From assembly GCA_944389615.1 (NCBI GenBank), contig CALXNA010000014.1, positions 1-64,000 of the forward strand: 64,000 nt of DNA. Direction: 5' to 3'. Of the stretch, positions 28,742 to 37,613 are shown piece after piece. The number at the start of each line of letters is the position of its first letter. The first letter of the stretch is position 1. Under the pieces are notes generated by a model. It did no database searches, was not told where the DNA came from, and saw nothing but the letters and a program-made list of their open reading frames with translations. This stretch comes from an uncultured Anaerobiospirillum sp. Lineage in GTDB: Bacteria; Pseudomonadota; Gammaproteobacteria; Enterobacterales; Succinivibrionaceae. A program made the position numbers and the translations under genes.

Positions 28742-28768
28742 TTAGACATAATGGTTTGTGCCTATAAT
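28742..28768 (+). promoter_or_regulatory. Candidate sigma-70 promoter of the His-rich protein gene
   Basis: ttagac at 28742 and a perfect tataat at 28763 are separated by 15 bases, slightly short of optimal. A ggggta-tacccc hairpin at 28847-28863 lies in the presumed leader. Confidence 0.4.
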
Positions 28769-28936
28769 GAAGAGTATGCCTGAAGGCCGGAGCCTGCGGG
28801 ACGGCCGAGTCACGAATTAGGAGGCTGCGCGCAAGGCGCAGGATCTGGGGTAGCTCCTACCCCTTCTTTATCTGTCTATTTTAGTTGGAGGCGGTACTGG
28901 CGCTCCGAAGAGCGGGCAGCGCGGTGCCGGTGATTG

Positions 28937-29932
28937 ATGAATAAGTTAACGAAGCTTGCTCTGGGCGTGATTGCCAGCGTTGGTTTGATCGGCGGAGCCC
29001 AAGCGGGCATGCATCATTGGGGACAAGGGCCGAACTGCCCATATGGCTACCAGCAAGAATGCCCACGCTACCACCAAGGGGTATGGCAACGCGGTGACTG
29101 GCAGCGCGGCGATTGGCAGCGGGGCTGGCAGCACAACGAGTGGTGTGAGCGCCAAGGCTACCGTCAGGGCTATCGTGACGGCTACCAAGATGGCGCCGAT
29201 CAAACTTGGCGTCGTGGCCCACGCCATGGGTGGGGCCCACACCATATGCGCGGCTGGGGGTATGGCCCACATCACTACTACGACGGTGGCTATTGCCCAC
29301 GTGGCTTTGCCCCAGAGGATCTCCCGGCTGAGCGTCCAGCCGCTGCTCCACAGGGCTTTAGCGGCTACCCGGGGATCGTCTACGAGCAGTTTAAGAGCGA
29401 GTTTGACGCCTTAGGGCAGATGCAAGACGAGCTCTTCGTCAAGCGCCAAGAGATGCGCGCTGCCATCCAATCGGGCGACACCGCCATCGCCAACCAAAAG
29501 GCCAAGGAGTTCACTCAAGCCCGCGACGCGCTGCGCCAAGCCCGTGTTGACTTGCACCAAGCCATTGTGCAGTTCCTGAACACCGACTTACAGCCTGCGC
29601 TCTACGCCACGCCAGCCCCAGAGGCGGCCGCCCCAGTCGAGCAAGTTACAGCTCCTGAGGCTCCAGTTGCAGTAGCCCCTGAGGCCACCGAAGCTTCCCC
29701 AGTCGCAGCTCCAGCCGAAGCTCCCGCTGAAGCTGCTCCCAGCCCTGCTCCAGCCGAGTCGCCAGCTCCAGCTGCTGCGGATGTTCCAGCTGAGCCTACA
29801 GCACCAGTAGCTGAAGAGGCTGCGCCTGCCGTTGAGGAAGCTGCTCCTGCTGCTCCGACTGAGCCTGCTGCCGAGGCACCGGCTGAAGCCCCAGCTGAAG
29901 CTCCTGCCGCTGAGGCTCATGCTGCGGTCTAA
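28937..29932 (+). CDS. Periplasmic His/Trp-rich Spy/ZraP-like protein
   Basis: A 331-residue exported protein. The start is the ATG at 28937, giving signal sequence MNKLTKLALGVIASVGLIGG ending AQA. The mature N-terminal third is rich in Gly, His, Trp, Tyr and Arg, with WQRGD repeats and clusters such as HHMRGWGYGPHHYYDGG that could bind metal. A helical segment at about 145-215 (FKSEFDALGQMQDELFVKRQ to ARDALRQARVDLHQAI) resembles the LTxxQ-type helical proteins CpxP, Spy and ZraP, which act as periplasmic chaperones or zinc-stress proteins. The last 105 residues are an Ala/Pro/Glu tail. Assignment rests on layout and the helical segment, not on a strict motif. A good terminator follows. Confidence 0.55.
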   Translation: MNKLTKLALGVIASVGLIGGAQAGMHHWGQGPNCPYGYQQECPRYHQGVWQRGDWQRGDWQRGWQHNEWCERQGYRQGYRDGYQDGADQTWRRGPRHGWGPHHMRGWGYGPHHYYDGGYCPRGFAPEDLPAERPAAAPQGFSGYPGIVYEQFKSEFDALGQMQDELFVKRQEMRAAIQSGDTAIANQKAKEFTQARDALRQARVDLHQAIVQFLNTDLQPALYATPAPEAAAPVEQVTAPEAPVAVAPEATEASPVAAPAEAPAEAAPSPAPAESPAPAAADVPAEPTAPVAEEAAPAVEEAAPAAPTEPAAEAPAEAPAEAPAAEAHAAV

Positions 29933-29957
29933 GGGCAATCAGCCTGCGCTTACTACG

Positions 29958-29998
29958 ACCCGTTGGTTTTGCTTAGGCGGAGCCAACGGGTTGTTTTT
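29958..29998 (+). terminator. Terminator after the His-rich protein gene
   Basis: Arms acccgttgg and ccaacgggt are followed by tgttttt. It lies 25 bases past the stop codon. Confidence 0.88.
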
Positions 29999-30118
29999 GC
30001 GATAAAAGCGCATTGTGTTGCGTTGGCGGCGGCAATAGCTTAATCTGAAGTCAGAGCGCAGCCCTCTTCTGGGGTGTAGCCTTGGGGCGCGGCGCATTCT
30101 CGTGGAAAGGAGTGAGTA

Positions 30119-31069
30119 ATGAGTGCAAGTAATGACGTATCCTCGGTGGTGATCATCGGCTCGGGGCCTGCCGCCTGCACGGCCGCCATCTACGCAGCGC
30201 GCGCAGACTTAAAGCCCATTATGGTGACCGGCTACGATCAAGGCGGTCAACTCACGACCACCCCAGAGGTGGGCAATTGGCCGGGGGCCTTAGGTGATCC
30301 CAGCGGCTTTGATCTCATGAACCAGATGCTCGAGCATGTCAAAGCGCTGCAGGTGAAGCTGGTCTATGACGCCGTGACTGCGGTCGACTTTAGCGCCGAG
30401 GTCAAGAGTCTGACCTTGTCCTCAGGGGAAGTGCTCAAGAGTAAGGCAGTGATCATCGCCACCGGTGCGCGCGCCCGTTACTTAGGGATTGACCTTGAGG
30501 ATAAGTTCAAGGGCAAGGGCGTCTCCGCCTGCGCCACTTGCGATGGCATGTTCTTTAGGAATAAGACCGTGGCGGTAGTCGGCGGCGGCTCGGTGGCCTT
30601 CATCGAGGCCTTGTTCTTGGCCAATCTGTGCGCCAAGGTCTACCTGATTCACCGGCGCGAAGGCTTCCGGGCCGAGCAGATCTTGGTTGAGCGTGTCAAC
30701 GAGAAGGTCAAGGAAGGCAAGATTGAGCTGATGCTCAATACCAAGGTGGTCTCGTACTTAGGCGACGAAGTCTTAAGTGGCGTTGAGCTTGAGACCTTAG
30801 GGGAGCGCCATCAGCTGGAGCTGCAAGGCCTCTTCGTTGCGATTGGCCACAGCCCAGCGACCGATATCTTCAAGGGCCAGCTTGAGCTTGATGATCAGGG
30901 CTATATCGTCACCGATCCAAGTACCTTCCCAGCAAGCGCCACCTCCGTGAAGGGCGTCTTTGCTGCCGGTGACTGCGCCAGCCGCGGTTACCACCAAGCC
31001 ATTGTGGCGGCAGGTGCCGGGTGCAAGGCGGCGCTCGATGTCGAGCAGTATTTGATGGGTATTGCTTAG
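30119..31069 (+). CDS. trxB: Thioredoxin reductase
   Basis: A 316-residue flavoprotein that passes electrons from NADPH to thioredoxin in the cytoplasm. FAD-binding IIGSGPAACTAAIYAARA lies near the N terminus, the redox-active CATC (SACATCDGMFF) at about 140, the NADPH-binding VVGGGSVAFIEALFLA and HRREGFRAEQ, and the C-terminal FAD motif GVFAAGDCASRGYHQAIVAA. The usual GGGNTA/GGGDSA reads GGGSVA, a mild departure. Length is standard. aaagg lies upstream of the ATG. It is monocistronic as far as can be seen and converges with RNase T. Confidence 0.95.
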   Translation: MSASNDVSSVVIIGSGPAACTAAIYAARADLKPIMVTGYDQGGQLTTTPEVGNWPGALGDPSGFDLMNQMLEHVKALQVKLVYDAVTAVDFSAEVKSLTLSSGEVLKSKAVIIATGARARYLGIDLEDKFKGKGVSACATCDGMFFRNKTVAVVGGGSVAFIEALFLANLCAKVYLIHRREGFRAEQILVERVNEKVKEGKIELMLNTKVVSYLGDEVLSGVELETLGERHQLELQGLFVAIGHSPATDIFKGQLELDDQGYIVTDPSTFPASATSVKGVFAAGDCASRGYHQAIVAAGAGCKAALDVEQYLMGIA

Positions 31070-31110
31070 AGGGCAGGGTGCCAAAAGTGACGCCGCAGGG
31101 CGGCTCATTT

Positions 31111-31133
31111 TACGCCTGCAGAGCGCAGGCGTA
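31111..31133. terminator. Hairpin between convergent trxB and rnt
   Basis: Perfect arms tacgcctgc and gcaggcgta enclose a five-base loop midway between two convergent genes. T/A runs beside it are short, so it is a weak bidirectional terminator candidate. Confidence 0.5.
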
Positions 31134-31153
31134 AGGAAGGGGGAAGCTTGAGC

Positions 31154-31807
31154 TTAGGCAGGTAGGCCGGCGAACTTGGTGAAACGATTGTACATGCGAC
31201 AGAAGAGTTGACACTCCTTGGTGGTGTCATAGACCGCATTGTGCGCCTGCTCTTCGTCAAAGGAGAGGCCTGCGGCAATGCAAGCGCGTGACAGCACTGT
31301 CTGGCCGAGCACGAGGGCGCCTAAGGACGCCGTGTCGATCACCGAGAAAGGGTGGAACGGGTTGCGCTTGTAGTTGAGGCGGCGGGCGACGGCGTTGATA
31401 AAGCTCAAGTCAAAGGAGCCGTTGTGGCCCACTAAGATGGCCTTAGTGCAGGCTTGCGCCTTGACCTCTTTGGCGATGGCCTTGAACATCGGGCGCATCG
31501 CTTCCCCTTCTTCGACTAAGTTGCGCTTCTCATCGTACGGGTCAATGCCCAAAAACTCGACATTGATGCGCTCGATACGCGAGCCCTCAAACGGCCGGAT
31601 GTTGACGCTGTACTCATCCTTAGGTACCAACCGACCTTCGTTGTCGATCTGTACCGTGATCATGCACACCTCTAATAGCGCATCCGTGACCGGATTAAAG
31701 CCACCGGTTTCCACATCCACCACTACCGGCAGGAAGGTGCGGAAGCGATCCCGGATCTGGTAGGGCGGGTTTAAGAAGGGTGGATTGATCGTCTTTACCG
31801 AAAACAT
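31154..31807 (-). CDS. rnt: Ribonuclease T
   Basis: A 217-residue DEDD-family 3'-5' exonuclease that trims tRNA and other stable RNA 3' ends. The catalytic motifs are clear: VVVDVETGGFN (Asp, Glu), VGHNGSFDLSF (Asp) and HNAVYDTTK (His, Asp). The segments NPFHPFSVIDTASLGALVLG and RACIAAGLSFDEEQAHNA match RNase T rather than the DNA polymerase epsilon subunit. Length is typical. The ATG has agga upstream. It is next to the orphan PD-(D/E)XK-like gene on the same strand, 148 bases away. Confidence 0.95.
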   Translation of the reverse strand: MFSVKTINPPFLNPPYQIRDRFRTFLPVVVDVETGGFNPVTDALLEVCMITVQIDNEGRLVPKDEYSVNIRPFEGSRIERINVEFLGIDPYDEKRNLVEEGEAMRPMFKAIAKEVKAQACTKAILVGHNGSFDLSFINAVARRLNYKRNPFHPFSVIDTASLGALVLGQTVLSRACIAAGLSFDEEQAHNAVYDTTKECQLFCRMYNRFTKFAGLPA

Positions 31808-31955
31808 TCAGATTCCTAGTCCTAACTGGCGACACAAGCTCAGAGCTGCGAGCTCTAAGTGTGCCAAAGATCACCAATTATACCAGCTTGCACCGGGAAA
31901 ATGCCTAAGACGCGCTGCGCGGCTTCAGTCGTGGTCAGACGCGCTGTGGCCGTGG

Positions 31956-32414
31956 TCAGACGCGCCCGCAGGTCGCGCCTGAGGCATCAAACTTACGCCA
32001 CGCGACGATGCCCTGACGCTGGGGCGAGAGCACCAAGACCACGCCCATGTCGAGGTCGGAGTCATGCGCGCGATAGGGCGGCTCGGCCATCAGATGATAG
32101 CGCTCGCGGACGCTCACGGCGCTGGGGATCAGCCTGACTTCAAAGACGTAGCTGTGCGGGGCCACCGCCAGCTCAAAGGCGCAGTGCTCAGGGAACAGCC
32201 GCACTTCGTAGTCAAGTGCACGCAGCTCTTGGCTGAGGAACGCGCTGTAGCTTACGGCGTCAGGTTGGGGGTGGTCGTGGAGTAACTGATTGAGTAGGAT
32301 GCAGACCGTTTTGAGGTCGCCTTGGGCTAAAGCGGTGTGGAGCGCAGTCGGGTCGACCAAATCCCGATGGCGCGCTTCCCCTGCGGGTAGATTAAGAGGC
32401 ACTGGTTGGGACAT
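31956..32414 (-). CDS. Orphan PD-(D/E)XK-like domain protein (PDDEXK_9 type)
   Basis: A 152-residue protein. Residues about 55-150 resemble the C-terminal nuclease-like domain that normally ends AAA-ATPase/DUF1703 proteins: SAFLSQELRALDYEVRLFPE, then AFELAVAPHSYVFEVRLIPS, and VVLVLSPQRQGIVAWRKF. In active members the central strand has 'D...FEFKL'; here the Asp and the Lys are replaced (FEVRL has Arg), so catalysis is doubtful. No ATPase portion is present nearby. It may be a relic of a larger gene or a retained small binding protein. It follows the pts operon across a gap that carries a hairpin. Confidence 0.45.
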   Translation of the reverse strand: MSQPVPLNLPAGEARHRDLVDPTALHTALAQGDLKTVCILLNQLLHDHPQPDAVSYSAFLSQELRALDYEVRLFPEHCAFELAVAPHSYVFEVRLIPSAVSVRERYHLMAEPPYRAHDSDLDMGVVLVLSPQRQGIVAWRKFDASGATCGRV

Positions 32415-32439
32415 CGGCTTTCCTTTGTCTGAGAACGCA

Positions 32440-32472
32440 AGAGCCGACCAATCAAAAAGAAGGGTCGGCTCT
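32440..32472 (-). terminator. Hairpin after the pts operon
   Basis: Ten-base arms agagccgacc and ggtcggctct enclose a 13-base loop between ptsH and the next minus-strand gene. The following minus-strand bases (tgcgttct) are only modestly T-rich. Confidence 0.5.
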
Positions 32473-32496
32473 GCCGTAGTCTCAGTGGGACTGAGC

Positions 32497-32754
32497 TTAG
32501 AGGTTTTGCTTTAAGAAGGTCTCAGCGGCCGTAGCAGCTTCTACCTCATCAGGACCATTGAAGGTTAAGGTCAGCTCTTCGCCTTGCTGGATGGACAGCT
32601 TCATGACTGCCAGCAGGCGCTTGCCGTCAACTAATTGGCCTTCCTTGCCCATTTGGCAGGTGCTCTTGTAGCCGGAGATGAGCTTGACTAACTGCCCGGC
32701 AGGACGAGCGTGGATACCACGAGGATCGGTAATCTTGTAGACGATGGTTTGCAT
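32497..32754 (-). CDS. ptsH: HPr phosphocarrier protein of the PTS
   Basis: An 85-residue HPr, third gene of the crr-ptsI-ptsH operon. The active His is in RGIHARPAG. The position matching Ser46 of other HPr proteins is Arg (DGKRLLAVMKL). The start at 32754 (MQTIVYKITD) has aaagga 7 bases upstream and is preferred to a longer frame that begins inside the intergenic DNA. It receives phosphate from enzyme I, encoded 155 bases upstream. Compared with the paralogue at 4838-5098, this one is the better candidate for the general sugar PTS because of its operon. Confidence 0.95.
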   Translation of the reverse strand: MQTIVYKITDPRGIHARPAGQLVKLISGYKSTCQMGKEGQLVDGKRLLAVMKLSIQQGEELTLTFNGPDEVEAATAAETFLKQNL

Positions 32755-32909
32755 ATTGAAGTCCTTTCCACTGGGCAGGCTGCCCTGCCCTCTTTTCTTT
32801 GAGCATGTGAGTTGGGCTGCTGCACGTAGGCGGCAGCCCGCAGGCTGGGCTATTGACCCAGCTGAACCGCTAAGGCCCTGCAAGGCCTTAGACCCGACGG
32901 CGCAGCGTG

Positions 32910-34628
32910 CTAGCGGCGCTTAATGATTTCGCCTAAGTGGACGCGGGCATTGGTCAGCTCGCTTTGGCACTGTGCGTTGCTCGCGCGGATGCGCTCACGC
33001 AGCGCCAAGATGGCGCCCGGCGAGACCGAGAGCTCGTCGTAGCCCATTTCCACAAAGAGGTCGGTCAGCTCCGGATCGGCGGCTAACTCACCGCAGATGC
33101 CCGCTTGGATGCCCGCGGCGTGCGCGTTTTTGGCAATTAGACGTAAGAGCTCTAAGACTGCTTCGTGGTGCGGGTCGTAGAACTTGCCTAAGTTCTGGTT
33201 TTGGCGATCGCAGGCGGTGGTGTACTGGGTGAGGTCGTTAGTGCCCACCGAGAAGAAGTCGACATGCTGGGCCAATTGCCCCGAGAGGATGGCTGCGGCC
33301 GGAGTCTCGATCATGATGCCGATCTTCGGGACGGCGTAGGCTTGGCCCTCGGCCTTGAGCTCGGCCTCGACCTCGGCACAGATCGCCTTGGCCTCCTCGA
33401 TCTCAGAGAGGCGCGTAACCATAGGGAACATCATGGCGATGTTACCACGGGCGCAGGCGCGGTAGATGGCGCGCAATTGGGTCTTGAAGATGTCAGGCTG
33501 CATCAGGCAGATTCGCAGCGCGCGCACGCCCATGGCCGGATTCTCTTCTTCAGGCAGGTTGAAGTAGTCGACCTTCTTGTCGGCGCCGATGTCCAAGGTA
33601 CGGATGATGACGACCTTGCCATTCATGGTCGAGGCGACCTTGGCGTAGGCCTTAAACTGCTCTTCTTCGGTCGGTGGCGTGCTGCGCCCCAAGTACAAGA
33701 ACTCCGAGCGGAACAGGCCAATGCCTTCGCCATCGTTCTCTAAGACCTGCTCGACGTCATCTACTTGGCCGATGTTGGCAAAGGTCAGGATGCGGTGGCC
33801 GCTCTTGGAGATGCCCGGCTGGCCGCGCAGCGCCAATTGGCGGATGCGCTGCTGGTCGAAGACATCCTTCTCTTGCTGCAGCTTAGTGATGGTGGCTTGA
33901 TCCGGCTCAACGTAGAAAGTACCGGTGACAGCATTGACGCCGAGGTACTTGCCCGTTAAGTCGAGGCATTCCTCATCGTCAGCTGCGGCGACGCCGTCGC
34001 CCTCTAAGCTCTTAGGGAGCTGGGCGTTGATGATGAGCGGGATGTTCATGGTGCGCGCCAAAATCGAGGCGTGCGAGTTTTGCGTGCCGTGGCGCAGGAC
34101 AAAGCCCAAGATCTTGGAGCGATCCATTGCCACAGTCTGCGACGGCTGCAAGTCGTCGGCGACGATGACCACGCTCTCGGTCAAAGTGATGGCTTGGCCG
34201 CCGCGCACGATGCGGGCGATCCGCGAGGTCACGTCCTTGACGTCTGCGGCGCGCTCGCGCATGTAGGCGTCGTCTAATTGCTCAAAGTCTTGGGCCTGCT
34301 CACGGCCAACGGCAATGGCAGCATCGGCGGCATTGATGCCACCTTGCTTGATGCGCTCACGGATGTTGTCACAGATGTCGGGATCATCAAGCATCATGCG
34401 GTGAATCTCGAAGATCTCCGCTTGCTCGGCGCCAATCTCGTTCTGCGCCTTTTCAATCAGGCTTTCAAGCTCGGCTTGTGCCTTAACGAGCGCCGACTCA
34501 AAGAGGCTTAACTCTTCTTCAACCGTTTTGCTGGTGCGTACCGTGTCGGCGACCTCGGGGGTCTTGATGTGCAAGACTTTGCCCATGGTAATACCGGCAC
34601 AGGCACAGCGTCCTTGTCCTACGTACAT
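32910..34628 (-). CDS. ptsI: PTS enzyme I (phosphoenolpyruvate-protein phosphotransferase)
   Basis: A 572-residue enzyme I, which transfers phosphate from PEP to HPr in the cytoplasm. The active-site His is in GTQNSHASILARTMNIPLI. The PEP-binding barrel includes GIGLFRSEFLYL, VIIRTLDIGADKK, MFPMVTRLSE, IGIMIETPAA and the family signature FFSVGTNDLTQYTTACDR, followed by the catalytic Cys region AGICGELAAD. The start at 34628 (MYVGQGRCACAGIT) has ggagacaggg just upstream; an in-frame start 12 codons earlier is less supported. The gene order crr-ptsI-ptsH is the reverse of E. coli. Confidence 0.96.
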   Translation of the reverse strand: MYVGQGRCACAGITMGKVLHIKTPEVADTVRTSKTVEEELSLFESALVKAQAELESLIEKAQNEIGAEQAEIFEIHRMMLDDPDICDNIRERIKQGGINAADAAIAVGREQAQDFEQLDDAYMRERAADVKDVTSRIARIVRGGQAITLTESVVIVADDLQPSQTVAMDRSKILGFVLRHGTQNSHASILARTMNIPLIINAQLPKSLEGDGVAAADDEECLDLTGKYLGVNAVTGTFYVEPDQATITKLQQEKDVFDQQRIRQLALRGQPGISKSGHRILTFANIGQVDDVEQVLENDGEGIGLFRSEFLYLGRSTPPTEEEQFKAYAKVASTMNGKVVIIRTLDIGADKKVDYFNLPEEENPAMGVRALRICLMQPDIFKTQLRAIYRACARGNIAMMFPMVTRLSEIEEAKAICAEVEAELKAEGQAYAVPKIGIMIETPAAAILSGQLAQHVDFFSVGTNDLTQYTTACDRQNQNLGKFYDPHHEAVLELLRLIAKNAHAAGIQAGICGELAADPELTDLFVEMGYDELSVSPGAILALRERIRASNAQCQSELTNARVHLGEIIKRR

Positions 34629-34814
34629 TCCCTGTCTCCAACAAGGCGCAGTCGCGCCTGTCACACTCTAGTTGTGCTTGCACCCTCTTTGCAGCACGTA
34701 GCGTGCCCGCATGCACCTGCCGCGCGCTATCTGCGCAGGTCATGGTGCGCTCCTTAAGGAGCTGTGTGGGCAGTTTAGCTGCGTGGGCATCTTAGCCGCG
34801 CGGGCTATGCGCGC

Positions 34815-35321
34815 TTAGTTGTCTTGAGGGAAGATCGTGCAGATGTTGTCGTTGGTGGTGACGGCGCGCGGAGCGGCGTACTCGACCGACTTGAAGTCCA
34901 TGCCGTTGCAGATCACCATTGGTACTAAGTTGCTGAGTCCGGCCTTGGCGATGACGGCTTGGTCAAACTTGATGAGCGGTTGACCGGCGGTGACTTCTTG
35001 ATCGTCGGCGACTAAGGCCTCAAAGCCTTCGCCCTTTAAGTCGACGGTGTTGATACCGACGTGGATTAAGATTTCGACCTTGTCCTTGGAGGTAATGGTG
35101 ACGGCGTGGGCGGTCTTGAAGATTTGGGTAATGACGCCATCGCATGGGGCGTAGACCGTGCCATCTTCGCCCGGCTTAAAGCAGGCGGTTGGGCCTAAGA
35201 CGCACTCGGAGAAGGTAGGATCCGGGATCTCTTGAATCGGGATCATCTCGCCGTTTAACGGTGCCTTCAAGGTGATGACCGTGCTCTGCTTGTTACCAAA
35301 TAGCTTGTCTAAGAAGCCCAT
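34815..35321 (-). CDS. crr: PTS glucose-type EIIA component
   Basis: A 168-residue soluble EIIA of the glucose type, which accepts phosphate from HPr, passes it to EIIB, and in enteric bacteria regulates adenylate cyclase and permeases. The two active-site histidines are in FKTAHAVTIT and EILIHVGINTVDLKGEGF. Start and length (MGFLDKLFGNKQ) match E. coli Crr. Upstream ggaggg lies 4 bases before the ATG. It heads the operon, with ptsI 186 bases downstream. No membrane EIIBC gene is nearby, so its partner is encoded elsewhere. Confidence 0.95.
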   Translation of the reverse strand: MGFLDKLFGNKQSTVITLKAPLNGEMIPIQEIPDPTFSECVLGPTACFKPGEDGTVYAPCDGVITQIFKTAHAVTITSKDKVEILIHVGINTVDLKGEGFEALVADDQEVTAGQPLIKFDQAVIAKAGLSNLVPMVICNGMDFKSVEYAAPRAVTTNDNICTIFPQDN

Positions 35322-36265
35322 AAATCCCTCCAGTTAAACGAATGTGCTGCGCGCAGGTGCGTGACGCGCTAAACATGTGAGCATCATACTCAAGAGCATG
35401 TGTCGTGAACATGCGCTGTGAGTATGACTCCTCAACCGCAGGCCGCCCTGCTCTCAGTGGGGAGCAATCTGGCCCTTCGTGTGGGGCGGTTGAGCCTCAC
35501 AAACGTGCCTATTATGGCCGTAAGCTGCCGCAAACTCACCCTTGGCGGGCTAATAGCGTTAGCTTGCTCGCATTTTAGGGGCGGCGCAGGCGCCGCTATG
35601 CGCGGACATGTTTGTAGCTAGGCATGAGCTCGGCGCTCATTATTATCGAATTTGTGGCCAATTGCAGCCGTCTGCGGCGGAAAGTGTGACCATTCTCGAA
35701 ATTTGTTTTCACATGCCCACACCTTCGTGAAATATTTTTCTACCAGCCCGCCGCGCCGCAGGCAAGGTTCGCGCCTGCGTGGGCTGACTGCCGTCGCCAG
35801 TTGCGGCGCGTTGGTGCGGAGCGGGCGCAGGGCCTGCGCGCAGGGCGCGGGCTGCGCCTGCTGTGGCATATGGCTGAGAATTTGCATTAAGATGGGCGGG
35901 CCTTGATTGGCCTGATTCCTTAGCTTTTGGTAGGCGCGCGCCTTTGCTTGTGTGATGCAAGCACGATTTTTGAGTGAGCAGCGCTCCTGACTTACTCCTA
36001 AGAGATGACCTGTAGATAAGAGAGATGGTCGCGCTACCAAAGGCGGGGATGAGCTAAATGCTCAGCTTCAGTGTTTGAGTGCAAGTGCTTAGCGCTACAC
36101 TAGGGCTGTACCTTGCAGGCTCGTTCCGGCAGGGCGGTGACAGGCCCGTAGCTGCGGGGCGGTGAGGACTTGCACTCAAGCATTGCTAGCAGCAACTGCG
36201 GCGCAGGGGCGCTTGGCGCTGGTCTGCGCCCAGTGGTGCTAGGGCAAGACAGAGGAGATCTGAAT
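35322..36265. other. Non-coding divergent region between crr and motY
   Basis: No gene is supported; short open frames on both strands overlap and lack start signals. It must contain both divergent promoters. tgtgagcatcatactcaag at 35377 lies upstream of crr but I cannot assign an operator with confidence. Confidence 0.45.
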
Positions 36266-37309
36266 ATGTCGAGGGATGAGAGCCAAGGGCAGACCTTTGG
36301 TTCAGGCCGCCAGTGCCACCGCGGGCACGGGAGGCCTTGCGCTGGACGCAGCCTGCGGGGGGCCCTGACGGTGCTGGCTCTGACTTTAGGCGTAGTGGCA
36401 ACGGGCGCCTCGGCCCAGATTCGCTATGAGACCCCGATTAGCGATGTTGACGCCAAAAACTGGTCAACCAGCGCAAGTAAGATTTCTTGTGTCTTATCGT
36501 CCAATATCGAAGGCTACGGCCGTGCTGACTTTACCTTGCTCTCGGGCGCACAGCGCCGTCTGAGCCTTGAGCTGTTCCCGAAGATCGCGGTCAACGCCCA
36601 AACCAAGATGCGGGTGCTCACCGCGCCTGCCGAGTGGCGTCCGCAAGGAGATGAGGCTGAGATTGGCTCATTGCAGGTCTACAAGGGCTTCAACCCTTTC
36701 ATCGGTGACTCCGTGTCGTGGGCGGTACTCTTAGAGCTCTCCCATGGCCGTCGCGTCATGATGCCGTATCTCTCTTCGACCAATTTGGGCGTCAACCAGA
36801 TGCTGGTACCGACCTTAAGCCCGATTGGCTTTAGCGATGCCTATCAGCAGTTCTTGGATTGCTCGGCGCAGCTCCTGCCTTACGGCTATCGTGATGTCAG
36901 CTTAGTGGCCATCATGTTCTACGACAAGGAGAATCGCATCGTCCCATCCTCTGACGAGCGCCTGTTCCAGCAGATCAACTACGCCAAGCTCGATCCTTCG
37001 ATCAATAAGATCATCATCTCGGCCTTCGGCTCAGGCAATAGCGATAACTTGGACAATCTGGACTTGGCCAAGAGCCGTGCTGACACCTTGGTGAAGATGC
37101 TGACCGACAATGGCATCAACAAGGATATGATCGAGGTGCACACCTACGGCGATGAGCAATTGGCCACCACCGGCTACACCATCTCCGAGCGCCAACAGTC
37201 CTCGAAGGCCATCATCGAGCTGCAGCGTGACCCATTCCGTGTCGACAGCCGCCTCGAGGTCGAGATGCCGGATATCGGTGTGCCCGGCGAGGTCTATTAC
37301 ACCGAATAG
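36266..37309 (+). CDS. motY: MotY-like flagellar T-ring protein
   Basis: A 347-residue exported protein. The start at 36266 (MSRDESQGQT) has agaggag upstream; the signal sequence has an unusually long hydrophilic head and ends GASA-QIRYE. The N-terminal domain matches MotY: YETPISDVDAKNW, KISCVLSSNIEGYGRADFTL, LSPIGFSDAYQQFLDC and AQLLPYGYRDVSLVAIMFY. An OmpA-like peptidoglycan-binding domain follows (INKIIISAFGSG to LAKSRADTLVKMLTDNGINK). The usual NRRV near its end is degenerate (SSKA). MotY forms the T ring that anchors stator units in sodium-driven polar flagella of Vibrio and Pseudomonas. The gene stands alone here; MotA/B are not in the window. Confidence 0.85.
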   Translation: MSRDESQGQTFGSGRQCHRGHGRPCAGRSLRGALTVLALTLGVVATGASAQIRYETPISDVDAKNWSTSASKISCVLSSNIEGYGRADFTLLSGAQRRLSLELFPKIAVNAQTKMRVLTAPAEWRPQGDEAEIGSLQVYKGFNPFIGDSVSWAVLLELSHGRRVMMPYLSSTNLGVNQMLVPTLSPIGFSDAYQQFLDCSAQLLPYGYRDVSLVAIMFYDKENRIVPSSDERLFQQINYAKLDPSINKIIISAFGSGNSDNLDNLDLAKSRADTLVKMLTDNGINKDMIEVHTYGDEQLATTGYTISERQQSSKAIIELQRDPFRVDSRLEVEMPDIGVPGEVYYTE

Positions 37310-37613
37310 TGTTAAGAGCCCAACTGCCTGAGCCTTGTGGCCTGCACACGTCCGGCCGGGGTGGGGGTAGTTGGGTTTTCGATTCAGCGCCGCCTCAAAT
37401 CGCTTACAATGAGGTGAGCGCAGCCCTGCGGAGCGCCGCCTTAAGGGCTCAGCTCTTGGGCGCAGCTTTGCGGGGGCGGCCCTGTAGGGCGTAGTCTGAA
37501 GGGCGCAGCTGCGCAGAGGCAGTTTTCAGGGCGCAGCCCCTGAGGCGCAGGTCAATCTCAGCCCCTGAGGCGCAGGTCAATGGGTGATGCAGACATAGGG
37601 TAGGCGGCAAGTT
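37310..37613 (+). other. Non-coding gap with a 25 bp direct repeat
   Basis: No gene. gcccctgaggcgcaggtcaa occurs at 37536 and 37561, with related gcgcag units before it. The sequence between 37400 and 37530 is a string of similar gggcgcagc blocks. Confidence 0.5.

Larger units (their letters stand above)
27618..28936. other. 1.3 kb non-coding gap with structured, repeat-rich DNA
   Basis: No supportable gene. 27720-27770 has a duplicated ttactacctt block. 27870-28070 looks like a folded RNA. 28080-28330 is AT-richer than the rest of the window. 28468-28599 is bounded by a 12-base inverted repeat, and 28742-28768 is a promoter candidate for the next gene. Confidence 0.5.

Noticed and set aside
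35618..36040. Possible 140-codon gene upstream of motY
   Set aside because: The Arg/Pro/Ala-rich translation resembles random GC-rich DNA, overlaps frames on the other strand and lacks a ribosome binding site.
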